Assembly (NCBI GenBank): GCA_031382215.1
Contig: JANMYQ010000264.1
Location: 1-64,000, forward strand
Direction of reading: 5' to 3'
Length of the DNA: 64,000 bases
From: LGRD01 sp031382215
Lineage (GTDB): Bacteria; Pseudomonadota; Gammaproteobacteria; Burkholderiales; Burkholderiaceae_C
Positions 1 through 8,771 of this stretch are shown piece after piece. Positions within the stretch are counted from its first letter, which is position 1. Each line of letters opens with the position of its first letter. The notes beneath the pieces are model-generated. The model had not been told where the DNA came from. It saw nothing but the letters and a program-made list of their open reading frames with translations, and did no database searches. The translations under genes and the position numbers were made by a program.

Positions 1-138
1 GCGCGCTGGAGCCAGGCGGTGTCGCAGAACCCGTTCCTGCAGTTCCGCTTCGGCGGCGCGAAGGCGGGCGACAAGGTCACCGTGACCTGGACCGACAACA
101 CCGGCGACAAGCGCACCGACGAAGTGGCGATTGCCTGA
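1..138 (+). CDS. soxZ: SoxZ, thiosulfate-oxidation carrier subunit (3' end only)
   Basis: The window opens inside this gene; the last 45 codons are visible, ending in TGA at 136-138. The tail has the NPFLQFRF block followed by a beta-rich stretch ending EVAIA, characteristic of SoxZ. In the periplasm SoxZ pairs with SoxY, whose C-terminal cysteine carries the sulfur substrate through the Sox cycle. The gene sits 34 bp upstream of soxA in the same direction, so soxY is expected just outside the window. The N-terminal part cannot be assessed. Confidence 0.85.
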   Translation, partial: ARWSQAVSQNPFLQFRFGGAKAGDKVTVTWTDNTGDKRTDEVAIA

Positions 139-172
139 CGCCGCGCGACCACAAGAACCACCGGAGACCTCG

Positions 173-976
173 ATGAAGCACGTACTCGTTGCGATGGGTG
201 CCGCCTTGGGTGCCACGCTCATGGCTGCCAACGCCGCAGCCCAGTCGGCCACCGACGAAATCGCCAAGTACCGCGAGATGATCGCCGACGGCAACCCCGC
301 CGAACTGTTCGAGGCCAAGGGCGAGCTGCTGTGGAAGAAGGCAGACGGTCCGAAGAAGGCCTCGCTCGAGAAGTGCGACATGGGCCTGGGCCCCGGCGTG
401 GTGAAGGGCGCGTATGCGCAGACCCCGCGCTACTTCGCCGACACCGACCGCGTGCAGGACGCCGAGTCGCGCCTGCTGACCTGCATGGAAACGCTGCAGG
501 GCTTCAGCGCCGCCGACATCGCGAAGACCCCGTTCGGCCGCGGCAAGAAGGCCGATGTGGTGGCGCTGGTGACCTGGCTGTCTGCCGAGTCCAAGGGCAT
601 CAAGGTCAACGTGGTGCCGACCCACGCGAAAGAGAAGGAGATGCTGGCGCTGGGCCGCAAGGCCTTCTTCATGCAGTCGGGCCCGTACGATTTTTCGTGC
701 GCTTCGTGCCACGGTGAAGAGGGGCGACGCATCCGCCTGCAGGACCTGCCCAACATCACCACGCCGGCCGGGGCCTCCAAGGGCTGGACCACCTGGCCGG
801 CCTACCGCGTGAGCAACGGGCAAATGTGGTCGATGCAGTTTCGCCTGAACGACTGCTTCCGCCAGCAGCGCTTCCCCGAGCCGATCTACGGTTCAGAGCT
901 GACGGTTGCGCTGTCGTACTACATGGCCTCGCTGTCCACCGGCGTGCCCATGGCTACCCCTGGCATCAAGCGCTGA
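173..976 (+). CDS. soxA: SoxA, c-type cytochrome subunit of the SoxAX complex (monoheme form)
   Basis: 267 residues with a cleavable signal peptide (hydrophobic core about 5-23). SoxAX oxidatively joins thiosulfate to the SoxYZ carrier cysteine in the periplasm. Only one CXXCH is present (C176-C179-H180). The N-terminal heme site of diheme SoxA is missing; C68 and C104 remain and are likely a disulfide. C228, in an NDCFRQQRFPEP block, matches the conserved heme-ligating, substrate-active cysteine. ATG at 173 is chosen because GGAG lies at 163-166 and the signal peptide starts there; an upstream TTG at 131 would overlap soxZ and has no support. soxX follows after 20 bp. Confidence 0.93.
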   Translation: MKHVLVAMGAALGATLMAANAAAQSATDEIAKYREMIADGNPAELFEAKGELLWKKADGPKKASLEKCDMGLGPGVVKGAYAQTPRYFADTDRVQDAESRLLTCMETLQGFSAADIAKTPFGRGKKADVVALVTWLSAESKGIKVNVVPTHAKEKEMLALGRKAFFMQSGPYDFSCASCHGEEGRRIRLQDLPNITTPAGASKGWTTWPAYRVSNGQMWSMQFRLNDCFRQQRFPEPIYGSELTVALSYYMASLSTGVPMATPGIKR

Positions 977-996
977 GCGCACCGGAGACAACACCT

Positions 997-1635
997 GTGA
1001 AGATCATCCCGATGTTCCTGCTGGCCCTGGTGGCCGGTTGCGCCACCCCCGGCGCCAACGACGCGCAGTTGCAGGCGCGCTTCGACGCCATGGTCAAGAC
1101 CAGTTTCCAGGCCAACGGCCCGGTCACGATGGCGCGGCTCGACCAGGACGAGACGCAGAAGTTCTGCTCCGACCCGGTGCTCGCTTTCGCCAAGGAAACC
1201 GCGGCAACCCGCGCGGCGCTCGAGAAGAAGAACCTCGACAGTGTGAAGTGGCCCACGGGCGGCAAGTACCTGGGTGACTGGAAGGCCGGCGAGGCGATCG
1301 CGCAGAGCGGCCGTGGTTTGACCTGGACCGACGCAGCCGACCAGGCCAACGGCGGTAATTGCTACAACTGCCACCAGATCGACATGAAGGAAATCTCGCA
1401 CGGCACGATCGGCCCGAGCCTGTGGAATTACGGCAAGCTGCGCGGCGTGGCAGACCCGGCATCGGCGGCTGCCGAGCCGATCGTCAAGTACACCTGGGGC
1501 AAGATCTGGAACGCCAAGGCCTACAACGCCTGTTCCAACATGCCGCGCGCCGGCCACATGGGCATCCTGACCGAAGCGCAGGTGCAGCACGTGATGGCGC
1601 TGCTGCTCGACCCGAAGTCACCGGTCAACCAGTGA
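997..1635 (+). CDS. soxX: SoxX, monoheme cytochrome c subunit of SoxAX, apparent lipoprotein
   Basis: 212 residues starting at GTG 997, preceded by GGAG at 983-986. It partners SoxA in electron transfer from thiosulfate oxidation. One heme site is visible (C122-C125-H126, CYNCH), with a GPSLWNYG block after it and a NMPRAGHMG stretch that supplies the likely distal Met ligand. The N-terminus is a short hydrophobic segment ending LVAGC, a lipobox with C15 as the lipidated residue. SoxX is usually a soluble periplasmic protein, so membrane anchoring is a noteworthy prediction. No other start fits between the soxA stop and the heme domain. Confidence 0.92.
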   Translation: MKIIPMFLLALVAGCATPGANDAQLQARFDAMVKTSFQANGPVTMARLDQDETQKFCSDPVLAFAKETAATRAALEKKNLDSVKWPTGGKYLGDWKAGEAIAQSGRGLTWTDAADQANGGNCYNCHQIDMKEISHGTIGPSLWNYGKLRGVADPASAAAEPIVKYTWGKIWNAKAYNACSNMPRAGHMGILTEAQVQHVMALLLDPKSPVNQ

Positions 1636-1756
1636 CCCCGCGGCGGCGCTGACACGCCGCCCCCACACGAGCCCGTTGCGGGCGCCGGCCAGGCCGGCGC
1701 CAGGGCGTGGCTTGGCCGACGGAATTCGGCCGAGCCGTCGAACGAAGGAACAGATC

Positions 1757-3490
1757 ATGGCAATGGGTCGGCGCGAATTCATGCAGATGCTCGCGGTTGC
1801 ATCGGCCGGCGGCATGGCCATCGCCCATCGCGACGTGCTCGCCGCGGGCGATGCGGCGGCCGAGCGGCTCTACGAGCTGCCCGCCTTCGGCAACGTGAGC
1901 TTCATGCACTTCACCGACTGCCATGCGCAGTTGATGCCCATCCACTTTCGCGAGCCGAGCGTCAACCTCGGCGTGGCTGGCTCGCTGGGCAAGGCGCCGC
2001 ACCTGGTGGGCGACAAGCTGCTGAAGGCCTTTGGAATGACCCCGGGCAGCGCTGCGGCACACGCCTTCACCTACCTCGACTTCGAGAAGGCGGCGCGCAC
2101 CTACGGCAAGGTCGGTGGGTTTGCGCACCTGGCCACCTTGGTCAAACGCGTTCGCGCGTCGCGCCCGAACGCGCTGCTGCTTGACGGCGGCGACACCTGG
2201 CAAGGCTCGGCCACCGCGCTGTGGACGAATGGGCAGGACATGGTCGACGCCTGCAAGCTGCTCGGCGTGAACCTCATGTCCGGCCACTGGGAGTTCACGC
2301 TCGGCGCCAAGCGTGTGCAAGAGATCGTCGAGAAAGACTTCAAAGGCCAGATCAACTTCCTGGCGCAGAACATCAAGACCACCGACTTCGGCGACCCGGT
2401 GTTCGAGCCCTACGCGCTGCGCACCCTGAACGGCGTGCCGGTGGCGGTGATCGGCCAGGCGTTTCCGTACACGCCGATCGCCAACCCGCGCCACCTGGTG
2501 CCCGACTGGACCTTCGGCATTCAGGATGAGAACCTTCAGAAGATGGTGGACGAGGTGCGCGGCAAGGGCGCGCAGGTGGTGGTGCTGCTGTCGCACAACG
2601 GCATGGACGTGGACCTGAAGCTGGCCACGCGCGTGACCGGCATCGACGCGATCCTGGGCGGTCACACGCACGATGGCGTGCCCGCGCCGGTGGTCGTGTC
2701 CAACCGCAGCGGCCAGACGCTGGTGACGAACGCCGGCTCTTCGGCCAAGTTCCTCGGCGTGCTCGACTTCGACGTGAAAGACGGCCGCGTGCAGGGCTAT
2801 CGGTACAAGCTGATGCCGGTGTTCGCCAACCTGCTGCCGGCCGATGCGGCGATGCAGGCGCACATCACGGCCGTGCGGGCGCCGTACCAGGCCAAGCTCG
2901 ACGAGGTGCTGGCTGTCAGCGACACCTTGCTGTACCGGCGCGGCAACTTCAACGGCAGCTGGGACCAGCTGATCCTCGACGCGATCCAGTCGGTCAAGGG
3001 CGCCGAGATCGCGTTCTCGCCCGGCTTTCGCTGGGGCACCAGCCTGCTGCCGGGGCAGCAGATCACGCGCGAGCTGATGATGGACCAGCTTGCCATCACC
3101 TACCCGCAGACCACCCTCACACCGATGAGCGGCGAGACGATCAAGACCATTCTCGAAGACGTGGCCGACAACCTCTTCAACCCCGACCCGTATTACCAGC
3201 AGGGCGGCGACATGGTGCGCGTGGGCGGCCTGGCCTACACCTGCGCGCCGAACCAGAAGGCCGGTTCGCGCATCTCCGACATGCGTTTGAACGGCAAGCC
3301 GCTCGAAGCCGGCAAGATGTACAAGGTGGGCGGCTGGGCGCCGGTGGCCGAAGGGGATGGTGATCGAACGAGAGGCGAACCGATCTGGAACGTGGTCGAG
3401 GCCTACCTGCGCGACCAGAAGGTCGTGAAGCCGCGCACCTTGAACGCGCCGAAGCTGATCGACATGGCGGGCAACCCGGGCCTGGCGTGA
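1757..3490 (+). CDS. soxB: SoxB, dimanganese thiosulfohydrolase
   Basis: 577 residues, the usual SoxB length. SoxB hydrolyses sulfate from the sulfur chain on SoxYZ. The N-terminus has a Tat signal (GRREFMQML at about 4-12) followed by a hydrophobic Ala/Gly core. Metallophosphoesterase motifs run in order: DCH (54-56), GGDTWQGS, the SoxB-typical GHWEFTLG, an SHNGMD block and GGHTHDG, with a 5'-nucleotidase-like C-terminal domain after about residue 390. ATG 1757 is chosen because GAAGGA lies just upstream and the Tat motif begins here. Its stop overlaps the next start by one base (TGATG), so the two are probably translationally coupled. Confidence 0.95.
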   Translation: MAMGRREFMQMLAVASAGGMAIAHRDVLAAGDAAAERLYELPAFGNVSFMHFTDCHAQLMPIHFREPSVNLGVAGSLGKAPHLVGDKLLKAFGMTPGSAAAHAFTYLDFEKAARTYGKVGGFAHLATLVKRVRASRPNALLLDGGDTWQGSATALWTNGQDMVDACKLLGVNLMSGHWEFTLGAKRVQEIVEKDFKGQINFLAQNIKTTDFGDPVFEPYALRTLNGVPVAVIGQAFPYTPIANPRHLVPDWTFGIQDENLQKMVDEVRGKGAQVVVLLSHNGMDVDLKLATRVTGIDAILGGHTHDGVPAPVVVSNRSGQTLVTNAGSSAKFLGVLDFDVKDGRVQGYRYKLMPVFANLLPADAAMQAHITAVRAPYQAKLDEVLAVSDTLLYRRGNFNGSWDQLILDAIQSVKGAEIAFSPGFRWGTSLLPGQQITRELMMDQLAITYPQTTLTPMSGETIKTILEDVADNLFNPDPYYQQGGDMVRVGGLAYTCAPNQKAGSRISDMRLNGKPLEAGKMYKVGGWAPVAEGDGDRTRGEPIWNVVEAYLRDQKVVKPRTLNAPKLIDMAGNPGLA

Positions 3491-4506
3491 TGGTCCGCGC
3501 GCTGGCGCATCGCATGTCGGGCCTGACGCTCGGTCTGGGCCTGGTGCTTGCGCTGGCCGGTCCCGTGGTGCGTGCCCAAGCGCAGCCGGCCGAGTTCGAG
3601 CCGGTCACTGTGCTGATGGAGGTGCTCAAGGTCTCCGAGCACTCGTACTACGTGATGGGCCAGGCCGGCATGGTGTCCAACGCGAACCAGGGCTTCAACT
3701 CGAACGCCGCCTTCGTCGTCACGCGCGACGGCGTGGTGGTGTTCGATGTGCTGGGCTCACCGGCGCTGGGCCAGCGCTTTGCGGAACTGATCGCACGCAC
3801 CACGGCGCAGCCGGTGCGGCGCATCGTGGTGAGCCACTACCACGCCGACCACTTCTACGGCCTGCAGGCCTTCATCAGCGCGAGTCCGGGCCCGCGCGCA
3901 CCGCAGGTGTGGGCCGACGCGCTCGTGCGCGACTACCTGGCCAGCGATGCACCGGCTGCGCGGCTGGCCGAGCGCAAGCAGTCGCTCAAGCCCTGGGTCA
4001 ATCAGCGCACGCGCCTGGTCGCGCCCGACTACTTTGTTGCCGCCGACACCGTCTTCAAGCTCGGCGGGCTGACCTTCCACGTGCTGCGTGCCGGCCCGGC
4101 GCACACGGCCGAAGACCTAATGCTGTTTGTCGAAGAGGACGGCGTGCTGTTCGTCGGCGACCTGATGTTCACCGGCCGGATCCCGTTCGTCGCCGACGCG
4201 GATGTGTCGGCCTGGATCCGCGCCATCGACCGCGTGCTCGCGCTCAAGCCTCGCATCGTCGTTGGCGGCCACGGGCCGGCTTCGATGAATGGCGCGGCCG
4301 ATTTGAAGCAGACGCGCGACTACCTTGTCTACCTGCGCACCGAGATCTCGGCCGCGTTCGAAGAAGGGCTCGACTTCGAGGAGGCCTACAAGCGCATCGA
4401 CTGGTCGGCGTATGCCGCGTTGCCGGCGTTCGCCGCCGCGAACCGGCGCAATGCGTACCAGACCTACCTGAACGTCGAGCGGGAGGCGCTGGGAGTGCGC
4501 AAGTGA
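3490..4506 (+). CDS. Secreted MBL-fold metallohydrolase of the sox cluster (SoxH-like)
   Basis: 338 residues with a signal peptide (hydrophobic core about 11-24, cleavage near AQA). The metallo-beta-lactamase zinc motif is SHYHADH (H116, H118, D120, H121), with later ligands in AGPAHTAED, VGDLMF and GGHGP. SoxH and related proteins accompany many sox operons, but the reaction is not firmly established; a periplasmic thiol-ester or persulfide hydrolase is a reasonable guess. The ATG overlaps the soxB stop by one base. An in-frame GTG three bases upstream is possible but less likely. It is the last gene of the visible sox run; no soxCD lies within the window. Confidence 0.85.
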   Translation: MVRALAHRMSGLTLGLGLVLALAGPVVRAQAQPAEFEPVTVLMEVLKVSEHSYYVMGQAGMVSNANQGFNSNAAFVVTRDGVVVFDVLGSPALGQRFAELIARTTAQPVRRIVVSHYHADHFYGLQAFISASPGPRAPQVWADALVRDYLASDAPAARLAERKQSLKPWVNQRTRLVAPDYFVAADTVFKLGGLTFHVLRAGPAHTAEDLMLFVEEDGVLFVGDLMFTGRIPFVADADVSAWIRAIDRVLALKPRIVVGGHGPASMNGAADLKQTRDYLVYLRTEISAAFEEGLDFEEAYKRIDWSAYAALPAFAAANRRNAYQTYLNVEREALGVRK

Positions 4507-4513
4507 TCTTTTT

Positions 4514-4534
4514 CCCTCTCCCTTTGGGAGAGGG
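4514..4534. repeat. Interspersed stem-loop repeat, copy 1
   Basis: CCCTCTCCC, a TTT loop and GGGAGAGGG form a perfect 9-bp hairpin. The identical 21-nt sequence recurs at 50134-50154 as part of a larger element. Here it lies between the convergent ends of the MBL gene and vanB, where it may stop transcription from both sides, though no T-run follows on either strand. Confidence 0.75.
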
Positions 4535-4540
4535 GGAAAC

Positions 4541-5533
4541 TCAACCCGGCTCCTGCCGATACGCCGAATCGAGCACCACGCCGCCGCCGCTGATGCGCGA
4601 CACGCAGGCGCACATCTGCGCGTTGGCGCTCTTCTCGTGCGGGCTGAAGAACACGTCGCGGTGGTCCACCGTGCCTTCGACTCGCAGGATGTCGAGCGCG
4701 CACAGGCCGCACTCGCCGCGCTGGCACTCGTACAGCGTCTCGACGCCGGCTTCGTTCAGCACGTCGAGCAGGCTGCGGTCGGCCGGCACCTGCAGGCGCA
4801 ACTGGTGGCGCGGCACCTCGACCCAGAATGGTTGGGCCTCGAAGCGGCCGGTGTTGCCGAAGGTCTCGAAGCGCAGGTCGGCCGCGGCCCGGCCGGCGGC
4901 GGCCCAGGCGGCGCGCGCGGCTTCGAGCAGCGGCATCGGGCCGCAAATCCACATTTGCGCGCGCGGTGCCAACGCCGCGATCTCGGCCGCCAGGTCGATG
5001 CGCTCGCCGCTGTCGTCGGTGAAGGTTCGCAGGCGCTCGCCCAGGGCCGCCTGAAGCACATTGCGATAGACCAGTTCACCGGCGTTGCGCGCGGCGTAGC
5101 GCATCTGCAGGTTTGCGCCGCGAAGCTTCAGCATCAGCGCCATGCCCACGATCGGCGTGATGCCGATGCCGCCGGCCACCAGCAGGTGCTGCGGCGCACC
5201 CACCGCCAACTGGAAGTGGTTGTTCGGTTCGCCGACATGGAGTTCGGCGCCGACCTCCAGGCCCCACATGAAGCGCGAGCCACCGCGCCCCGGCTCGGCG
5301 CGCTTGACGGCGATGCGGTAGATCTCGGCCGCACCTTCCGCGCTCGGCAGGCCGACCAGCGAGTACGAACGTGTCTCCCACCGCCCGTCGATCGACACCT
5401 CGACGTTCAGGTGGCTGCCCACCGTCCACGGTTTCACGCCGCCTTCAGGGCGCAGTTCGAACTCGCGCACCGTCGGGCTCAGGTCGCGGTGCGCGCGCAC
5501 GGTGGCGGGGTGCCATTGCTGGTTGTTCTTCAT
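4541..5533 (-). CDS. vanB: Oxidoreductase component of a Rieske oxygenase (vanillate demethylase reductase, VanB-like)
   Basis: 330 residues. The order is a ferredoxin-reductase FAD/FMN domain with the flavin motif RSYSLVG (about 75-81), an NAD-binding domain with GGIGITPIVGM, then a C-terminal plant-type 2Fe-2S domain with CQRGECGLC and a downstream Cys in AQMCAC. This layout passes electrons from NAD(P)H to the terminal oxygenase encoded two genes upstream. The gene follows the GntR regulator by 13 bp on the same strand. Substrate assignment to vanillate rests on the oxygenase and regulator; other methoxy-aromatics remain possible. Confidence 0.85.
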   Translation of the reverse strand: MKNNQQWHPATVRAHRDLSPTVREFELRPEGGVKPWTVGSHLNVEVSIDGRWETRSYSLVGLPSAEGAAEIYRIAVKRAEPGRGGSRFMWGLEVGAELHVGEPNNHFQLAVGAPQHLLVAGGIGITPIVGMALMLKLRGANLQMRYAARNAGELVYRNVLQAALGERLRTFTDDSGERIDLAAEIAALAPRAQMWICGPMPLLEAARAAWAAAGRAAADLRFETFGNTGRFEAQPFWVEVPRHQLRLQVPADRSLLDVLNEAGVETLYECQRGECGLCALDILRVEGTVDHRDVFFSPHEKSANAQMCACVSRISGGGVVLDSAYRQEPG

Positions 5534-5546
5534 GGTCTCGCGGCTT

Positions 5547-6329
5547 TCAGGAACGGATCGGATCCAGCCGGCGGCGGATCAGGCTCGCGCCCGGCACGCG
5601 CTGCAGCGCCTGGTGGCTGCGCAGCGCCTCGCGCAGGTTGTCGTGTGCGATGCGCGCGTGTTCGCGCATCAGCGCTTCGGCGCGTGCGCCTTCGCGCTTC
5701 TGGATCGCCTCGACCACGCTGCGGTGCTGGCGCTGCGCCACCACGAGCACGTCGCGCGCCTGCGGGCCGGTGGACTGCATCATCACGAAGCTGTTCGGCG
5801 ACGCAAACGGCAGGCTCACCGCGCGCTCGATCTGGCGCGCCACCACGCTGCTGCCGGCCATCTCGACCAGCAGCGCGTGGAAGCGGCCGTTTTGCTCGAC
5901 ATAGCCGTTGAATGACGCCTCACTCAATTCCGGCTGCGCAAGCAACGCGTCGATGCGTTCCAGGCAGTCGCGCACATCGGCCAGCAGCACCGGGCTGACG
6001 CCACGCTCGGCCGCCAGTCGCGCGGCCAGGCCTTCGAGCGTGCCGCGCACCTCGATCGCATCAACGATGTCGCTCTCGGAGAAGTCGCGCACCACGAAGC
6101 CGCCGTTGGGCAGCGCTTCGAGCAGGCCCTCTTCCTGCAGCCGCACCAGCGCCATGCGGATCGGCGTGCGCGACGCGCCGAGCTTTTCAACCAGGCTCAT
6201 CTCGGCAATGCGCGCGCCGGGCTTCAACTCGCCGCCGACGATCAGCTCGCGCAGGCGCAACTGCGCGCGCACGGTCTGCGACAAGGCGCCGTTGTCGTCG
6301 CTCGCCTCCAGGCTGTGGACGAAGGCCAT
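5547..6329 (-). CDS. vanR: GntR-family (FCD) regulator of the van-like operon
   Basis: 260 residues. A winged helix-turn-helix occupies about 15-80 (LREL..GELKPGARIAE, SRTPIRMALVRLQEEGLL), followed by an FCD ligand-binding domain to about 215 with the usual metal-ligand Asp/His positions (DIVDAIEVRG, FHALL, HRSVVEAI). It sits between the oxygenase and reductase genes and probably represses the operon until an aromatic effector binds. ATG 6329 is used; there is only 11 bp after the oxygenase stop and no clear Shine-Dalgarno, suggesting coupled translation. A longer reading exists but would run into the oxygenase gene. Confidence 0.82.
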   Translation of the reverse strand: MAFVHSLEASDDNGALSQTVRAQLRLRELIVGGELKPGARIAEMSLVEKLGASRTPIRMALVRLQEEGLLEALPNGGFVVRDFSESDIVDAIEVRGTLEGLAARLAAERGVSPVLLADVRDCLERIDALLAQPELSEASFNGYVEQNGRFHALLVEMAGSSVVARQIERAVSLPFASPNSFVMMQSTGPQARDVLVVAQRQHRSVVEAIQKREGARAEALMREHARIAHDNLREALRSHQALQRVPGASLIRRRLDPIRS

Positions 6330-6340
6330 GTGCGGGGAGG

Positions 6341-7456
6341 TCAGGCGGCAGTGCGCAGCGGGATGACGCGGCGCTGTTGTCCGTCCGTGGCGGCCGGCGG
6401 CGTGTCTTCGGCGGCCACCATCTTGTCGATCAGCTTGCGTGCCCACATCGAACCGGCGTCGATGTTGAGGTTGTAGAAGGTGTAGCCGGGGTGGTCTTCA
6501 ATGGCCTTCTGCTGGATCTCGAGAATGATCTCGTCTTCATGGAAGATGCTCGCCACGCCTTCGCGCAGCTCGTGCGTGAGGCGCTGGTCGTGCAGCAGGT
6601 AGTTGCGCGAGAAGGCCCAGAAGTACAGGCAGGTGCTGTCGGTCTCGGGCGTGATGGTGTTGAGCACGTAGCCGTTGACGCCTTGCGAGCGGTCGGGTGC
6701 CTGGCCGTCCTTCGCGTTCTTTGGAATGGCGCCGGTGCCGGTGGGTGCCACGCCCACGTCGATGGCAATCGTGCAGGGCGCTTCGAACTTGATGATCTGC
6801 CAGCGGTCGACCTTGCCTTCGTAACCCTTGGCGCGCTGGATCTGGCCGGCCCAGAACGGTGGGGCGTCGATGTTTTCCATCAGCCGCGTGACGGTGGCGG
6901 TGCGGTCGCCGTGCGTGGCAACGAAGGGCGCTTCGGCGAGCGCGCTCTGGCCGATGCTGGAGCCGTGCACGAAGGTCTCGTGCGTCAGGTCCATCAGGTT
7001 GTCGAGCACCAGGCGGTAGTCGCACTTCACCGTGATCAGGCGGCCGTCGCCGGCCCACTCGGGGTCGTCGTTCCAGTGCAGGTCGGGCACCTTGGACACA
7101 TCGGCCAGCGCCGGGTCGCCGGGCCAGACCCAGACGAAGCGGTGCTTGAGCGTGACCGGGAACGAACGCACGCAGGCAGACGGGTTGATCGTCTCTTGCG
7201 AGGGCATGTGGGTGCAGCGGCCGTCGCCGTTGAACACCAGGCCGTGGTAGCCGCAGGTGATCTGGTCGTCGTGCAGCCGGCCCTTCGACAAGGGCAGCAG
7301 GCGGTGCCAGCAGGCGTCTTCGAGTGCGGCGACGCTGCCGTCCTTGCGGCGGAACAGCACCATCTTCTCGTTGCAGATGGTGCGCGCCAGCAGCGCGGCC
7401 TTGACCTCAACGTCGTAGGCGGCGACATACCAGGCGTTGAGCGGGAAGGTCTTCAA
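6341..7456 (-). CDS. vanA: Rieske non-heme iron aromatic oxygenase (vanillate O-demethylase oxygenase-like)
   Basis: 371 residues. The Rieske centre is C49-x-H51 and C68-x2-H71 (CWH, CGYH). The mononuclear iron site has H159 and H164 in DNLMDLTHETFVHG, with D152 as the likely electron-bridging residue. With VanB and the GntR regulator this fits O-demethylation of vanillate to protocatechuate plus formaldehyde. The start is TTG at 7456, supported by GAGGTGA six bases upstream; the nearer ATG is out of frame and stops at once. The upstream intergenic region carries the operator-like palindrome. The C-terminal extension is slightly longer than in typical VanA proteins. Confidence 0.86.
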   Translation of the reverse strand: MKTFPLNAWYVAAYDVEVKAALLARTICNEKMVLFRRKDGSVAALEDACWHRLLPLSKGRLHDDQITCGYHGLVFNGDGRCTHMPSQETINPSACVRSFPVTLKHRFVWVWPGDPALADVSKVPDLHWNDDPEWAGDGRLITVKCDYRLVLDNLMDLTHETFVHGSSIGQSALAEAPFVATHGDRTATVTRLMENIDAPPFWAGQIQRAKGYEGKVDRWQIIKFEAPCTIAIDVGVAPTGTGAIPKNAKDGQAPDRSQGVNGYVLNTITPETDSTCLYFWAFSRNYLLHDQRLTHELREGVASIFHEDEIILEIQQKAIEDHPGYTFYNLNIDAGSMWARKLIDKMVAAEDTPPAATDGQQRRVIPLRTAA

Positions 7457-7479
7457 AGCATCACCTCACTGAATACGCG

Positions 7480-7489
7480 TTGTATACAT
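7480..7489. promoter_or_regulatory. Probable GntR (FCD-type) operator upstream of vanA
   Basis: The perfect palindrome TGTATACA is at 7481-7488 within GTTGTATACATAA. It matches the core of operators bound by FadR/FCD-type GntR proteins. Reading toward vanA it overlaps a TATGTA/TATACA -10-like element about 25 bp before the Shine-Dalgarno. It lies between divergent vanA and the MetE-like gene, so one bound dimer could affect both. A second palindrome, GGGTTAACCC at 7527-7536, lies closer to the MetE-like gene and may be another operator; its partner is unknown. Confidence 0.55.
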
Positions 7490-7640
7490 AAGCGGAGTTT
7501 GATGCGCCATTTGATCCATGAAAACAGGGTTAACCCGTATTAATCTGGCATTGATGTATTCAATGAGGCTCGCTTCGAGCGCCCTATCATCGCGATCTGC
7601 CGCCTGTGACGCAGCCCCTTACCGCACCCGGAGACACACC

Positions 7641-8771
7641 ATGACCACACGCCTTGCGCCCCCGTTCCGCGCCGACCATGTCGGCAGTTTCCTGCGCCCC
7701 AAGCGCTTGCTTGAAGCCCGTGCGAAGGCGCAGAAGGGCGAGCTGTCCGCCGAAGGGCTGCGTGCGGTGGAAGACGACGCGATCGCCGAGATCGTCAAGT
7801 TCCAGCAGGACGTGGGGCTGCAAAGCATCACCGACGGTGAGTTCCGCCGCACCTACTTTCACATCGACTTCCTCGCGCAGATCGGCGGCGTGAAGACCGA
7901 CATCCCGGTGATGATCCAGAAGCCCGACGGCACGCAGGAGCTGGCGCCGCCGGTGATGCGCGTGATCGACAAGGTGCGCCACGTGAAGGACATCCAGCTG
8001 GCCGACTTCAAGTACCTTAAGTCGCAAGTCGCTCTTGGCAAGGGCGGCGGCCTGACGCCCAAGGTCACGATCCCGTCACCGACCATGCTGCACTTTCGCG
8101 GTGGCCGCGCCGGCATCAGCAAGGAACACTACCCCGACCTCGAGCCGTTCTACCAGGACGTGGCCAACGCCTATGGCGACGAACTGCGCTCGCTCGCCGC
8201 GGCCGGCTGCACCTACGTGCAGATGGACGACACCAACCTGGCCTACCTGTGCGACGACAAGATGCGCGAAGCCGCGCGCGGCCGTGGCGACGACCCCGAC
8301 GAACTGCCGCACCGCTACGCCAGCTTCATCAACCGAGTGGTCGCGCAAAAGCCCGCGGGCATGACGCTGGCGGTGCACCTGTGCCGCGGCAACTTCCAGA
8401 GCACCTGGGCCGCGCAAGGCGGTTACGAGCCGGTGGCCGAAGCGCTGCTGAGCGAGATGCATGTGGACGGTTACTTCCTGGAATACGACGACGCCCGCAG
8501 CGGTGACTTCAAGCCCCTGCGCTTCCTGCCCAAGGGCAAGACCGTGGTGCTTGGCCTGGTCACTACCAAGCTCGGCCAGCTCGAATCGAAAGACGACCTG
8601 AAGCGCCGCATCGACGAAGCGTCGAAGTACGTGCCGATCGACCAACTGTGCCTGTCACCGCAGTGCGGGTTCAGCAGCACGGTGCACGGCAACGACATTG
8701 CGGTGGAAGCGCAGCGCGCCAAGCTGCGCCTCGTGGTTGAAACAGCGGAAGAGGTTTGGGGCAGCGCCTAA
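7641..8771 (+). CDS. MetE-like cobalamin-independent methyltransferase (C-terminal domain type)
   Basis: 376 residues, equal to the catalytic C-terminal half of MetE without the N-terminal duplicate. Zinc ligands are recognisable as HxC in HLCRGN, the Glu of FLEYDD and the Cys of SPQCGF; the QMDDTN block corresponds to the substrate-binding region. Stand-alone proteins like this may use methyl donors other than polyglutamylated methyl-THF. Start ATG 7641 has CGGAG upstream; an earlier in-frame ATG lies in poorly coding sequence. Its position divergent from the O-demethylase suggests a role in handling one-carbon units, but that is inference. Confidence 0.82.
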   Translation: MTTRLAPPFRADHVGSFLRPKRLLEARAKAQKGELSAEGLRAVEDDAIAEIVKFQQDVGLQSITDGEFRRTYFHIDFLAQIGGVKTDIPVMIQKPDGTQELAPPVMRVIDKVRHVKDIQLADFKYLKSQVALGKGGGLTPKVTIPSPTMLHFRGGRAGISKEHYPDLEPFYQDVANAYGDELRSLAAAGCTYVQMDDTNLAYLCDDKMREAARGRGDDPDELPHRYASFINRVVAQKPAGMTLAVHLCRGNFQSTWAAQGGYEPVAEALLSEMHVDGYFLEYDDARSGDFKPLRFLPKGKTVVLGLVTTKLGQLESKDDLKRRIDEASKYVPIDQLCLSPQCGFSSTVHGNDIAVEAQRAKLRLVVETAEEVWGSA

